Shown: positions 1 through 7,053 of the stretch, one piece after another
Layout: the number at the start of each line of letters is the position of its first letter
Numbering within the stretch: the stretch's first letter is position 1
Source: CAIUSP01 sp964594365
Lineage (GTDB): Bacteria > Actinomycetota > Thermoleophilia > Solirubrobacterales > 70-9
Assembly (NCBI GenBank): GCA_964594365.1
Contig: CAZQMB010000011.1
Location: forward strand, 1-48,768
Direction: 5' to 3'
DNA: 48,768 nucleotides
Position numbers and translations under genes: made by a program
The notes under the pieces: generated by a model
Database searches by the model: none
Seen by the model: only the letters and a program-made list of their open reading frames with translations
What the model was told of the DNA's origin: nothing

Positions 1-7
1 CGGAGAG

Positions 8-81
8 CGCGCCCGACAGGATTCGAACCTGTGACCTTCGGTTTCGTAGACCGACGCTCTATCCAACTGAGCTACGGGCGC
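8..81 (-). tRNA. tRNA-Arg (anticodon ACG)
   Basis: Read on the minus strand, this folds as a 74-nt cloverleaf. The 7-bp acceptor stem is GCGCCCG/CGGGCGC. The anticodon stem TCGGT/ACCGA encloses loop CTACGAA, giving anticodon ACG, and the T-loop is GGTTCGAATCC. The discriminator is G and no CCA is encoded. A34 is normally deaminated to inosine, so this tRNA should read CGU, CGC and CGA. Confidence 0.95.
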
Positions 82-105
82 TTGTTTGATGCATGCGAGT
101 CTAGG

Positions 106-194
106 CGGAGAGGGAGGGATTCGAACCCTCGAGAGAGCTTGCGCCCCCTACTCGCTTAGCAGGCGAGTGCTTTCAGCCGCTCAGCCACCTCTCC
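106..194 (-). tRNA. tRNA-Ser (anticodon GCT)
   Basis: An 89-nt minus-strand cloverleaf. The acceptor stem is GGAGAGG/CCTCTCC, the D-arm contains GGCTGAGCGG, and anticodon stem CTCGC/GCGAG encloses loop CTGCTAA (anticodon GCT). A long variable arm (about positions 130-148) marks it as a class II serine tRNA. The discriminator is G and no CCA is encoded. It reads AGC/AGU. It lies 24 nt from the Arg tRNA on the same strand and is probably co-transcribed. Confidence 0.95.
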
Positions 195-279
195 GCGGTC
201 GAACCATCTTTCAAGGGGCGATTGTAAGCGCGATGCCACGACCGGCGAGCGAGGCCGCGTGCGGCTAGGCTTCCCGATT

Positions 280-369
280 GGAGGGGTGGCAGAGCGGTTG
301 AATGCACCGGTCTTGAAAACCGGCAGGCGTCTAATAGGCGTCTCGAGGGTTCGAATCCCTCCCCCTCCG
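280..369 (+). tRNA. tRNA-Ser (anticodon TGA)
   Basis: A 90-nt plus-strand cloverleaf. The acceptor stem is GGAGGGG/CCCCTCC, anticodon stem CCGGT/ACCGG encloses loop CTTGAAA (anticodon TGA), and there is a long serine-type variable arm and T-loop GGTTCGAATCC. The discriminator is G. It reads UCA and probably UCG/UCU by wobble. It is divergent from the Ser-GCT gene, with 85 nt between them. Confidence 0.95.
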
Positions 370-453
370 CTCCTATCTGCGGCCCACGATCCCGAGAGAA
401 ACGAGCCGTGCAGGGCGTTCGAGTGCCCGACCGTGCGCTCCGTTCCGGCGACA

Positions 454-480
454 GGCGGGTTTCAAGGTAGGTGACCCGCC
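454..480. terminator. possible hairpin downstream of tRNA-Ser
   Basis: Perfect 7-bp inverted repeat GGCGGGT (454-460) and ACCCGCC (474-480) around a 13-nt loop. It lies between tRNA-Ser(TGA) and the sulfatase start. It could end the tRNA transcript or sit in the sulfatase leader. No T-run follows, so the terminator reading is weak. Confidence 0.3.
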
Positions 481-505
481 CATACCCCTACCTATACTGC
501 CGCCT

Positions 506-2161
506 GTGAGCAGGGACCCCCACAACCTCGCACGAGGAATCCGCCTGCCCAACGTCCTGATCGCAGGCTTGGTGTTGGGCGCGCTCGTGCTGCTCTGCCT
601 GATGGGCACCTCGCGGACGCCGACGGCGTCCGCCCTGCCGCCGAAGCCGAACGTGGTCGTGGTGATGACCGACGATCAGACCCTCGCCGATTACATGGCG
701 AGGCCTAACGGCAGGTGGCTGATGCCCCGCACCCATTCTCTGATCGAGAACCGCGGGGTCCGATTCGCTCGAGCGTATTCGAGCTATCCGCTCTCGTGCC
801 CGTCACGCACCACCTTCCTCAGCGGGCAGTACGCCCACAACCACGAGGTGCTCTCGAACGTCCGCCATCCGAACGGAGACGAGGTCGTCTACTGCTCTGA
901 CCCGGAGTTCGACGTCCATTACGACACCACCCTCCCCGCCTGGCTGCAGTCGGAGGGCTACCGCACCATCCACACCGGCCGCTTCCTCAACGGCTTCCCG
1001 GCAGTCAGCCAGACCGAGATCCCGGATGGATGGGATGAGTGGTTCTCGCCGGTCTTCCGGTCTCAGTATCCGTCGGCGAACTTCTACGGCTACGTGATGA
1101 ACGAGAACGGTTCGCTGACCGAGCCGTTCGGCCAGTACCTGCAGATAGACAGCACCAACTACTTCACCGACGTGATCCACGACTGGGCCGATCAGCAGAT
1201 CGACGCTGCCATCGATGCCGGCGACCCCTTCTTCACGGTGATCGACGAGCGCGCTCCGCACGAGGACTCCTCGCTTCCCGTTGGCCCGCAGCCGGCGCTG
1301 CGACACATCAAGACCCCGACCGATCCCCCACCCAAGAACCCCTCCACCGAGGAACGCGACATCTCCGACAAGCCTTATTACATCCGCTCGGGCGGGCGGA
1401 TCACCTCCGCCCAGACCAAGAAGGAGTTGCGGGTCCGCAACAAGCGGAGACAGCAGTCTTTGCGGGCGGTCGACGAGGGAATAGGGCATCTGATCGACAA
1501 CCTCGAAGCGGAAGGGGTGCTGGACGAGACCTACATCCTCTTCACCTCGGACAACGGCTTCTTCCGCGGCGAACACGAGATCACGAAGGGCAAAGGGCGG
1601 CACTACGAGCCGGCCACCCGTATCCCCTTGCTGATCCGCGGACCGGGCCTGAAGCGGGGGCGTGTGAACCACAGCCCGGTCGCCAATGTGGATCTGGCGG
1701 CGACGATTGCCGATGTGACTGGGGCCTCTCCTACCCGAACCCTCGACGGCCGCTCGCTGATCCCGTTGGCCGAGAACCCCAGACGCATCTGGAACCGGCC
1801 GATCCTGATCGAGGAGTTCTTCCGAAAGAAGGGGCGACCGGTGCGGCCGCAGGTGGTGATCGCGGGCAGCAAGACCACCCGCCTGCCCAACCACCAGGCG
1901 ATCATCTCCGGCTATTGGAAGCTCGTCCGGTACGTGACCGGCGAACTCGAGCTCTACCACCTGAAGAGGGATCCGTACGAGGTGCACTCGCTGCACCGAG
2001 AGCCGGAGGCGATGGCACTCCGCAAATACCTGCTGAGACAACTCGCTCGCCTCGACATGTGCCGGGGTTCAGGCTGTCGCCGTCAGTTCGTGGTGCCCAA
2101 AGGCCTCACCGCCAATGGGCTCAAGGCACTCGCCCGTGTGTCGCGAAAAGGACGACCCTGA
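506..2161 (+). CDS. membrane-anchored sulfatase, Ser-type active-site motif
   Basis: Sulfatase (alkaline-phosphatase-like fold), 551 aa, resembling N-acetylglucosamine-6-sulfatases. It should hydrolyse a sulfate ester outside the membrane. The GTG start is followed by a hydrophobic segment at about residues 17-34 (signal anchor). Metal-site Asp pair D56-D57 follows VVVVMT, and the expected second metal motif SDN is at 348-350. An APH motif is at 250-252. The formylglycine signature is normally C-x-P-S-R. Here it reads S97-C-P-S-R101, so Ser occupies the modified position (codon TCG at 794-796). The substrate cannot be told. msrB begins 7 nt downstream, so the two are probably co-transcribed. 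Confidence 0.85.
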   Translation: MSRDPHNLARGIRLPNVLIAGLVLGALVLLCLMGTSRTPTASALPPKPNVVVVMTDDQTLADYMARPNGRWLMPRTHSLIENRGVRFARAYSSYPLSCPSRTTFLSGQYAHNHEVLSNVRHPNGDEVVYCSDPEFDVHYDTTLPAWLQSEGYRTIHTGRFLNGFPAVSQTEIPDGWDEWFSPVFRSQYPSANFYGYVMNENGSLTEPFGQYLQIDSTNYFTDVIHDWADQQIDAAIDAGDPFFTVIDERAPHEDSSLPVGPQPALRHIKTPTDPPPKNPSTEERDISDKPYYIRSGGRITSAQTKKELRVRNKRRQQSLRAVDEGIGHLIDNLEAEGVLDETYILFTSDNGFFRGEHEITKGKGRHYEPATRIPLLIRGPGLKRGRVNHSPVANVDLAATIADVTGASPTRTLDGRSLIPLAENPRRIWNRPILIEEFFRKKGRPVRPQVVIAGSKTTRLPNHQAIISGYWKLVRYVTGELELYHLKRDPYEVHSLHREPEAMALRKYLLRQLARLDMCRGSGCRRQFVVPKGLTANGLKALARVSRKGRP

Positions 2162-2168
2162 GCGGAAG

Positions 2169-2573
2169 ATGACCGGCAAGAAGATCGAGAGGAGCGACGA
2201 GGAGTGGCGCGAGCAGCTCACTCCCGAGCAGTACGAGATCCTACGCCGGAAGGGGACCGAAGCGCCGTTCACCGGCGAGTACGTGGACGAGAAGCGCTCG
2301 GGTACCTACAAGTGTTCAGGGTGCGGTCAACCGCTCTTCTCCTCGGCGACCAAGTACGACTCGGGGACCGGTTGGCCCAGCTTCTACGAGCCTATGGATG
2401 ACGAAGCCGTCGAGACCGAGGACGACCACAGCATGTTCATGAAGCGGACCGAGGTCCTCTGCTCACGCTGCGATGCCCACCTCGGGCACGTCTTCGACGA
2501 CGGTCCCGATCCGACCGGACAGCGCTACTGCATCAATTCCGCCTCGCTGGAGCTGGAACCAGACGACGAGTGA
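2169..2573 (+). CDS. msrB: peptide-methionine (R)-S-oxide reductase MsrB
   Basis: Cytosolic repair enzyme that reduces methionine-R-sulfoxide in proteins using thioredoxin. It has 134 aa from ATG 2169, the usual MsrB length. A longer reading from 2115 would overlap the sulfatase and adds no family sequence. Two zinc CxxC pairs are visible (C49/C52 in KCSGC; C98/C101 in CSRC), along with the GTGWPSF motif, HLGHVFDDG, and the catalytic Cys C121 in RYCINS. It follows the sulfatase by 7 nt and is convergent with serS, with 4 nt between the stops. Confidence 0.97.
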   Translation: MTGKKIERSDEEWREQLTPEQYEILRRKGTEAPFTGEYVDEKRSGTYKCSGCGQPLFSSATKYDSGTGWPSFYEPMDDEAVETEDDHSMFMKRTEVLCSRCDAHLGHVFDDGPDPTGQRYCINSASLELEPDDE

Positions 2574-2577
2574 CCAG

Positions 2578-3855
2578 TCAGCCTGCAGGTATCGACGCAG
2601 GCGCACCGGCACCCACCAACACCTCGGGCAGGTCCACGCTTCCGTCGGCCTGCTGACCGTTCTCGATCAGCGCGATCAAGGTCCGGCCGACCGCCACAGC
2701 CGTGCCGTTGACGGTGTGCATCGGCTCGGGAGAGGTCTTGCCCTCGCCGTCGGGCCTGAATCGCGCTCCGAGGCGACGGGCCTGGTAGTCGGTGGTGTTG
2801 GAGCAGGAGGTGAGCTCGCGATACCGCTGCTCGCTGGGTATCCATCCCTCGCAATCGAACTTCCGCGACGCAGGTGCCCCCAGATCCCCAATCGGGATAT
2901 CCACCACCCGATACGGGATGCCGAGGCCACCGAGGATCTCCTCCTGGATCGCGAGGATCTTCTGCTGCTCATCGGATGAGGACGGCGGGGCGCAGAAGCT
3001 GAACATCTCCACCTTGTCGAACTGGTGCACCCGGAAGATCCCACGCGTGTCCTTGCCAGCGGCTCCTGCCTCGCGCCGGAAGCAGGTCGAGATGCCCGCG
3101 TAGCGGATGGGTAGATCCGCGGCCTCGACGATCTGGTCGGCATGGAGCGAGGCGAGCGATACCTCGGAGGTGCCGACCAGGAACAGCTCGTCGGCAGGGA
3201 TCTCGTAGATCATCTCCCTCTCGCCCGGGAAGAAGCCCGTACCGAAGAGCGCCTTCTCCCTGACCAGCACTGGGGGGACTACCGGCTCGAAACCCTGGGC
3301 ACGGACCTTCTCCACCACCCAGCGGATCAGGGCCAACTCCACCATCACCAGGTCCCCGAGCAGATAGGAGAAGCGCGCTCCCGATGCCTCGGCGGCTGCC
3401 TTCATCTCGACCCATCCGTGACGCTCAGCGAGGGTCAGATGATCGACGGCCTCGAAGCCGAGGTCGGGGAGATCTCCCACCTCCCGCAGGACGACCGCAT
3501 CGGCATCGGTGTCACCGTCGGGAGCATCCGGATCGGGAAGGTTCGGCAACCCGGCCGCGAGAGCGTCGCAGTCAGCCTCGACCTCCGAGAGCTCGGACTC
3601 GAGTGACTTGATCTCGGACGAAAGCGCCTTCATCCGGTCGAGCAACTCGGTCGCGTCGTCTCCGGCTGCCTTGGCCTTGGCTATCTCCTCGGAGGCACGG
3701 TTCTGCTCGGCGCGTCCGTCTTCGACCTGCGGCAACAGCTCCCGTCGGCGCGCATCCAGTTCGAGCAGGCGATCGAGATCATCGCCCGCACCGCGACGCT
3801 GGAGTGCCGTCCGTGCCGCGTCCGGGTCCTTGCGGATGGCTTTCAGGTCGAGCGT
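2578..3855 (-). CDS. serS: serine--tRNA ligase, apparent ACG start
   Basis: Class II seryl-tRNA synthetase charging tRNA-Ser; two Ser tRNAs lie 2 kb away. From an ACG codon at 3855-3853 the protein reads (T/M)LDLKAIRKDPDAAR, which is the canonical SerS N-terminus (usually MLDLK). It is then 425 aa, the family length, with the complete antiparallel coiled-coil arm (about residues 25-105). Class II motif 2 (CFRREAG...TRGIFRVHQF) and motif 3 (NGTAVAVGRTLIALIEN) are intact. No ATG, GTG or TTG is in frame between the upstream TAG (3885) and TTG at 3735. Starting at that TTG would remove about 40 residues of the tRNA-binding arm. GGGAGG at 3870-3865, 9 nt upstream of ACG, fits a ribosome site. The cytochrome gene just upstream is probably in the same operon. 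Confidence 0.93.
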   Translation of the reverse strand, partial: TLDLKAIRKDPDAARTALQRRGAGDDLDRLLELDARRRELLPQVEDGRAEQNRASEEIAKAKAAGDDATELLDRMKALSSEIKSLESELSEVEADCDALAAGLPNLPDPDAPDGDTDADAVVLREVGDLPDLGFEAVDHLTLAERHGWVEMKAAAEASGARFSYLLGDLVMVELALIRWVVEKVRAQGFEPVVPPVLVREKALFGTGFFPGEREMIYEIPADELFLVGTSEVSLASLHADQIVEAADLPIRYAGISTCFRREAGAAGKDTRGIFRVHQFDKVEMFSFCAPPSSSDEQQKILAIQEEILGGLGIPYRVVDIPIGDLGAPASRKFDCEGWIPSEQRYRELTSCSNTTDYQARRLGARFRPDGEGKTSPEPMHTVNGTAVAVGRTLIALIENGQQADGSVDLPEVLVGAGAPASIPAG

Positions 3856-3864
3856 GGCTCTCGG

Positions 3865-3870
3865 CCTCCC
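3865..3870 (-). promoter_or_regulatory. Shine-Dalgarno site of serS (supports ACG start)
   Basis: GGGAGG on the minus strand, 9 nt before the ACG codon at 3855-3853. It is the only good anti-16S match between the cytochrome stop codon and the first SerS residues. It therefore favours initiation at ACG over the TTG 120 nt further in. Confidence 0.5.
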
Positions 3871-3882
3871 GGTAGCGGGTAC

Positions 3883-4248
3883 CTAGTTGCCTGCGTCTTT
3901 GCCGGCGTACTTGGCCACGAAACGGGCCACGTCCTCGGCGTCGCTTCCGACCACGATGTTCTGGGGCATGATCGCCCCGGAGAAGCCACCGTTGCGAATC
4001 GCGTAGATGGTCGAGAAGTAGGTCTCCTTGCGCTGGTTGAGATTGGGACCCATGGCGCGGGTGGAACGGTTCGAGGTTCCCTCTGCACCCGCCGCATCGA
4101 GGGTGTGACAACCCGCGCAGCGCTCGGCGAACAGCACGGCTCCCTTGCGGAGGGGATCCTCCTCGGCGACCTGGACTCCCTGGGAGCCGCAGCCGGTCAG
4201 CCCGAGCAGGCCGACGCAAACGAATGTCAATGCGAGAACTGAACGCAC
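3883..4248 (-). CDS. c-type cytochrome lipoprotein
   Basis: Small monohaem electron carrier, 121 aa, probably on the outer face of the cytoplasmic membrane. A signal peptide (residues 1-19) ends in lipobox LTGC with lipidated C20. The haem c motif is C44-A-G-C47-H48. The likely axial Met is M94 in AIMPQN. The C-terminal helix EDVARFVAKYAG is typical of class I cytochromes c. GTG start at 4248. Its TAG stop lies 27 nt upstream of the serS ACG codon and in the same frame, so the two genes are probably one transcript. Redox partners are unknown; a terminal oxidase is a natural guess. Confidence 0.85.
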   Translation of the reverse strand: MRSVLALTFVCVGLLGLTGCGSQGVQVAEEDPLRKGAVLFAERCAGCHTLDAAGAEGTSNRSTRAMGPNLNQRKETYFSTIYAIRNGGFSGAIMPQNIVVGSDAEDVARFVAKYAGKDAGN

Positions 4249-4258
4249 GCCGTAATCA

Positions 4259-4300
4259 TATTCGCAACCCGCGACAGCGAGTCTCCTCGCTACGCGAATA
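4259..4300. promoter_or_regulatory. nested inverted repeats in divergent promoter region
   Basis: In the 85 nt between the divergent cytochrome and flavin reductase genes, TATTCGC (4259-4265) pairs perfectly with GCGAATA (4294-4300). Inside it, AGCGAG (4276-4281) pairs with CTCGCT (4286-4291) over a 4-nt loop. A third perfect stem, CCGTC/GACGG with a 4-nt loop, follows at 4306-4319. This could be an operator or RNA hairpins controlling either gene. No function is known. Confidence 0.35.
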
Positions 4301-4333
4301 CCTATCCGTCGAGGGACGGCTAGCTTTCAATCG

Positions 4334-4837
4334 ATGAGCGATCGGCCCGACGAAGCAAGCGGAACCGGCCCGACCGGAGAGGAACTTCGGAAGGCTCTCG
4401 CGACCTTTCCTACGGGTATCGCGATCGTCACCACCTTCCACGGCACGGAGCCGATCGGCGCCACCGCCAACGCCGTGACCGGGCTATCTCTCGACCCGCC
4501 GCTGATCCTCGCCTGTCTGGATCGGCGGTCCCGCACCCTGAAAGCGATCGAGGTCTCGGGGAGATTCGGTGTGAACGGCCTCGCCGCCGAACACGAGGAC
4601 CTCGCGCGCAGCTTTTCGGATCCCGAGAGTCGCGACACCCGCTGGAATGGCCTCGATTGGGAAGAGAGCCTCGGCTCGCCTCGGCTGAAGCAGGTCCCCC
4701 TCTGGGTCGGCTGCTCTCTGCAGGATCTGGTCGAGGGCGGCGACCATCTGATCGCGATCGGCGCCGTGGAGGAGATCGAAGGAAGAGATGCCGATCCCCT
4801 GATCTTCCACGGCGGCGACTACCACGGGCTGCGCTGA
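4334..4837 (+). CDS. flavin reductase family protein (FMN-binding split barrel)
   Basis: A 167-aa protein of the flavin reductase-like family (HpaC/two-component monooxygenase reductase type). The typical start of the fold is visible: LRKALATFPTGIAIVTT, then IGATANAVTGLSLDPPLILACLDRRSRTL, the FMN-contacting region. GRFGVNGLAAEHEDLARSF and the late H-GG-Y motif (FHGGDYHGLR) also fit. It would supply reduced FMN/FAD to an oxygenase or reduce flavin with NAD(P)H. No partner monooxygenase is adjacent. It is divergent from the cytochrome gene and convergent with the next membrane protein. Confidence 0.85.
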   Translation: MSDRPDEASGTGPTGEELRKALATFPTGIAIVTTFHGTEPIGATANAVTGLSLDPPLILACLDRRSRTLKAIEVSGRFGVNGLAAEHEDLARSFSDPESRDTRWNGLDWEESLGSPRLKQVPLWVGCSLQDLVEGGDHLIAIGAVEEIEGRDADPLIFHGGDYHGLR

Positions 4838-4850
4838 ACGAAGCCGCGAC

Positions 4851-5282
4851 TCAGCCTGCGGGCGAGAGCAACGCGGCGCGAAGGGCCAGGCCGAAGATGA
4901 CCAGGCACCCGACCGCCATCACGCCCATCTCGCGCCGCACGATCGCCAGCCCGATCGCCTGCTGCTGATCCGGCGGGACCGAGGCGAAGTCGAGCTCGCC
5001 CAATTCCTGCCTGGCCGCTCCGGCCCTGACCAGCTCCGCGAACAGCGACACCAGGAGGCAGAGTCCGCCGTAGACGTAGTGGAGATTCGGGGCCGCGTAG
5101 CCCCCCAGGAGCAGCACGGCGCCGAGGGATACCTGGACCACCACCGCGACCTGCGCAACCCTCAGCGCGTACCAGAAGCCGACAGATGGAGAGCTCCTCA
5201 TCCACGCGACCCCGCCCCAGGTGCCTGCGGCGAGGGTCGTGACGAGGACGACTACTCCGAAGATCAGGTGGACGGTGGTCAC
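4851..5282 (-). CDS. four-helix membrane protein, unknown function
   Basis: A 143-aa integral membrane protein from GTG 5282. Four hydrophobic segments lie at about residues 5-27, 38-60, 66-86 and 119-140. A charged loop (about 88-118) separates helices 3 and 4. H5 in helix 1 and H68 in helix 3 (LHYVYG) sit within membrane segments and could bind haem, as in small b-type membrane proteins. That is only a suggestion. It is divergent from the nuo operon, sharing a 171-nt upstream region with it. I do not recognise the family. Confidence 0.7.
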   Translation of the reverse strand: MTTVHLIFGVVVLVTTLAAGTWGGVAWMRSSPSVGFWYALRVAQVAVVVQVSLGAVLLLGGYAAPNLHYVYGGLCLLVSLFAELVRAGAARQELGELDFASVPPDQQQAIGLAIVRREMGVMAVGCLVIFGLALRAALLSPAG

Positions 5283-5374
5283 GGCAGTCCGAGGTTAGGC
5301 CAAGTCCGGAGGTCGAAATACCCAGAAGATGGTCGGATATCCGCTTTCTAATGCGGAAAGTCACTTGTGACATG

Positions 5375-5405
5375 TTGATACAAGCGCGCCTGACGGTGAT
5401 ATAAG
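5375..5405 (+). promoter_or_regulatory. candidate sigma-70-type promoter for the nuo operon
   Basis: TTGATA (5375-5380), 17 nt, then GATATA (5398-5403); TATAAG at 5400-5405 is an alternative -10. It lies 50-80 nt before the nuoA start and is the only AT-rich stretch of the 171-nt divergent region. An inverted pair CTTGT (5364-5368)/ACAAG (5380-5384) overlaps the -35 and may be a regulator site. nuoA has a strong AAAGGAG at 5441-5447. Confidence 0.45.
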
Positions 5406-5453
5406 TCTCAAGAGAGAAGCGACCCAACCGACGCTCCCTGAAAGGAGACCCGA

Positions 5454-5813
5454 GTGCTTCAGAGTTATCTACCCATCCTGGTCTTCGGCGCGCTCGGCCT
5501 GGTCGTCGGTACGGCCTTCATCATGCTCAACACCGTGCTCGGGCCGAAGCGGCCGAACCCTTCCAAGGGCGACCCCTACGAGTGCGGTCTGCCCACCAAC
5601 ATCGCCAGCACCTTCCGCTTCGGGGTCAGCTTCTACCTGGTGGCGATGCTGTTCATCCTGTTCGACATCGAGGTCGTCTTCCTCTATCCGGTGGGCGTAC
5701 TGGTCGAATCCCTGAAGAGCGTGTTCGTACTGGTAGAGGTAGGTCTGTTCGTCTTCCTGCTGATGATCGGCCTCGCCTTCGTCTGGGCCAGAGGAGCGCT
5801 CGATTGGAAGTAG
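5454..5813 (+). CDS. nuoA: NADH-quinone oxidoreductase subunit A
   Basis: Membrane-arm subunit of complex I at the hinge with the peripheral arm; 119 aa with three transmembrane helices (about residues 4-24, 62-82 and 87-108). The family loop motif between helices 1 and 2 is visible as KGDPYECGLP, including the conserved Cys that lines the quinone site region. FDIEVVFLYP follows in helix 2. GTG start with AAAGGAG 7 nt upstream. First gene of nuoA-N. Its 3' end overlaps the likely nuoB start. Confidence 0.97.
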   Translation: MLQSYLPILVFGALGLVVGTAFIMLNTVLGPKRPNPSKGDPYECGLPTNIASTFRFGVSFYLVAMLFILFDIEVVFLYPVGVLVESLKSVFVLVEVGLFVFLLMIGLAFVWARGALDWK

Positions 5814-6496
5814 AGAGGAAATCGGCTGCTGAATTCCGCTCCGAGCAACTCCGGGCCCGCGACATGCTGCGCGGCGACCTCGAGGGTGAGGCGCTGGAGG
5901 AACACGTCAAGGAGAGGATCATCACCACGACCCTCGACACGGCGCTCAACTGGGCCCGTGCGAACGCCGTGTTCCCCGCCACCTTTGGCCTCGCCTGCTG
6001 CGCCATCGAGATGATGTCGATGGTCGCCTCCCGCTACGACATCGCGCGCTTCGGCTCGGAGGCGTTCAGGGCATCGCCGCGTCAGGCCGACCTGCTGGTG
6101 CTATCGGGCCGGGTCTCGATCAAGATGGCCCCGGTAGTACGGCGCATCTACGACCAGATGCTCGAGCCCAAGTGGGTGATCTCGATGGGCGCCTGCTCCT
6201 CGTCCGGAGGGATGTTCTCCAACTACGCGGTGGTCCAGGGGGCCGACAAGTTCATGCCGGTCGACGTCCACGTGCCGGGATGCCCGCCGCGACCCGAGGC
6301 GGTGCTCTACGGCTTCAACAAACTGCAGAGGCAGATCGTCGGAGACCCCGACCTGGGTTGGCGCCAGCGATACAACGCGGCCGGAACCGAAGAGTGGGCT
6401 CGGATGGAGACCGGCGTCCCCACTCCGGAGGCGCTCGCCGCAGCACGTCGGGTAGTCGCCCGGGAAGAGACGGTCGAGCAAGGGGCGGGTGAGTAG
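5804..6496 (+). CDS. nuoB: NADH-quinone oxidoreductase subunit B
   Basis: Peripheral-arm subunit carrying terminal iron-sulfur cluster N2, which hands electrons to quinone. 230 aa from TTG 5804. Cluster ligands are visible: tandem C65-C66 in LACCAIEMM, C131 in GACSSSGG and C160 in VPGCPPRPE. I chose TTG 5804 because GAGGAG (5791-5796) sits 7 nt upstream and the start overlaps the nuoA end, as elsewhere in this operon. ATG 5864 is the alternative, but it has no ribosome site and would lose about 20 residues ahead of the core. Confidence 0.95.
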   Translation: MEVERKSAAEFRSEQLRARDMLRGDLEGEALEEHVKERIITTTLDTALNWARANAVFPATFGLACCAIEMMSMVASRYDIARFGSEAFRASPRQADLLVLSGRVSIKMAPVVRRIYDQMLEPKWVISMGACSSSGGMFSNYAVVQGADKFMPVDVHVPGCPPRPEAVLYGFNKLQRQIVGDPDLGWRQRYNAAGTEEWARMETGVPTPEALAAARRVVAREETVEQGAGE

Positions 6497-6498
6497 CG

Positions 6499-7053
6499 AT
6501 GCCGGACGCGGTAGGACTGGAGCTGATCGCCAAGGAGATCAACGCCGCTCATGAGGGCGCAGTGAGCGAGACCGGCCACGAGTACGGCTCGGCCACTCTG
6601 GTTATTGCGGCAGAGAGCAACCTCGAGGTCCTGCGCTGGCTCAAGGAAACGCCGGGCCAGGAGTACACCTTCTGCTCCAGCGTGCATGGAGCCGACTACC
6701 TTCCGGCCGAGCCGCGCTTCGCCGTGCACTACGAGCTGCTCAATCGCGACCGCGTCGAGCGGATCCACGTCAAGGCCTTGCTCGGCGACCCCTCCGCGGG
6801 AACCGACGACCGGTGGGGCGACGGGCCGCTCCCGACGCTCCGGAGCAGTGTCGGGATCTTCCCGACCGCGGAGTTCCAGGAGCGCGAGATCTACGACTTC
6901 TTCGGCATCGTGTTCGACGGACACCCGGATCTGCGCCGGATCACGATGCCTGAGGACTACGTCGGGTGGCCGCAGCGACGCGACTTCCCGATAGGAGGCG
7001 AACCGGTGATCTTCACCAACACCGAGCGAGAGAGAGCGGGTTGGTACGAGTGA
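6499..7053 (+). CDS. nuoC: NADH-quinone oxidoreductase subunit C
   Basis: The 30-kDa peripheral subunit of complex I; 184 aa. The family signature EFQEREIYDFFGIVFDGHPDLRRITMPEDYVGWPQRRDFP is split over residues about 124-165, including the conserved ERE-x-YD-FGI and the P-RKD(R)-P-like end. It helps hold NuoB and NuoD. Separate from nuoD, unlike the NuoCD fusion of E. coli. Starts 2 nt after the nuoB stop and overlaps nuoD by TGATG. Confidence 0.96.
   Translation: MPDAVGLELIAKEINAAHEGAVSETGHEYGSATLVIAAESNLEVLRWLKETPGQEYTFCSSVHGADYLPAEPRFAVHYELLNRDRVERIHVKALLGDPSAGTDDRWGDGPLPTLRSSVGIFPTAEFQEREIYDFFGIVFDGHPDLRRITMPEDYVGWPQRRDFPIGGEPVIFTNTERERAGWYE

Noticed and set aside
1..370. Integration site at the tRNA cluster
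   Set aside because: No duplicated tRNA 3' end or integrase is visible; window start limits the view to the left.
5582..5803. Upstream extension of nuoB
   Set aside because: Out-of-frame reading of nuoA; nuoB similarity starts after 5804.
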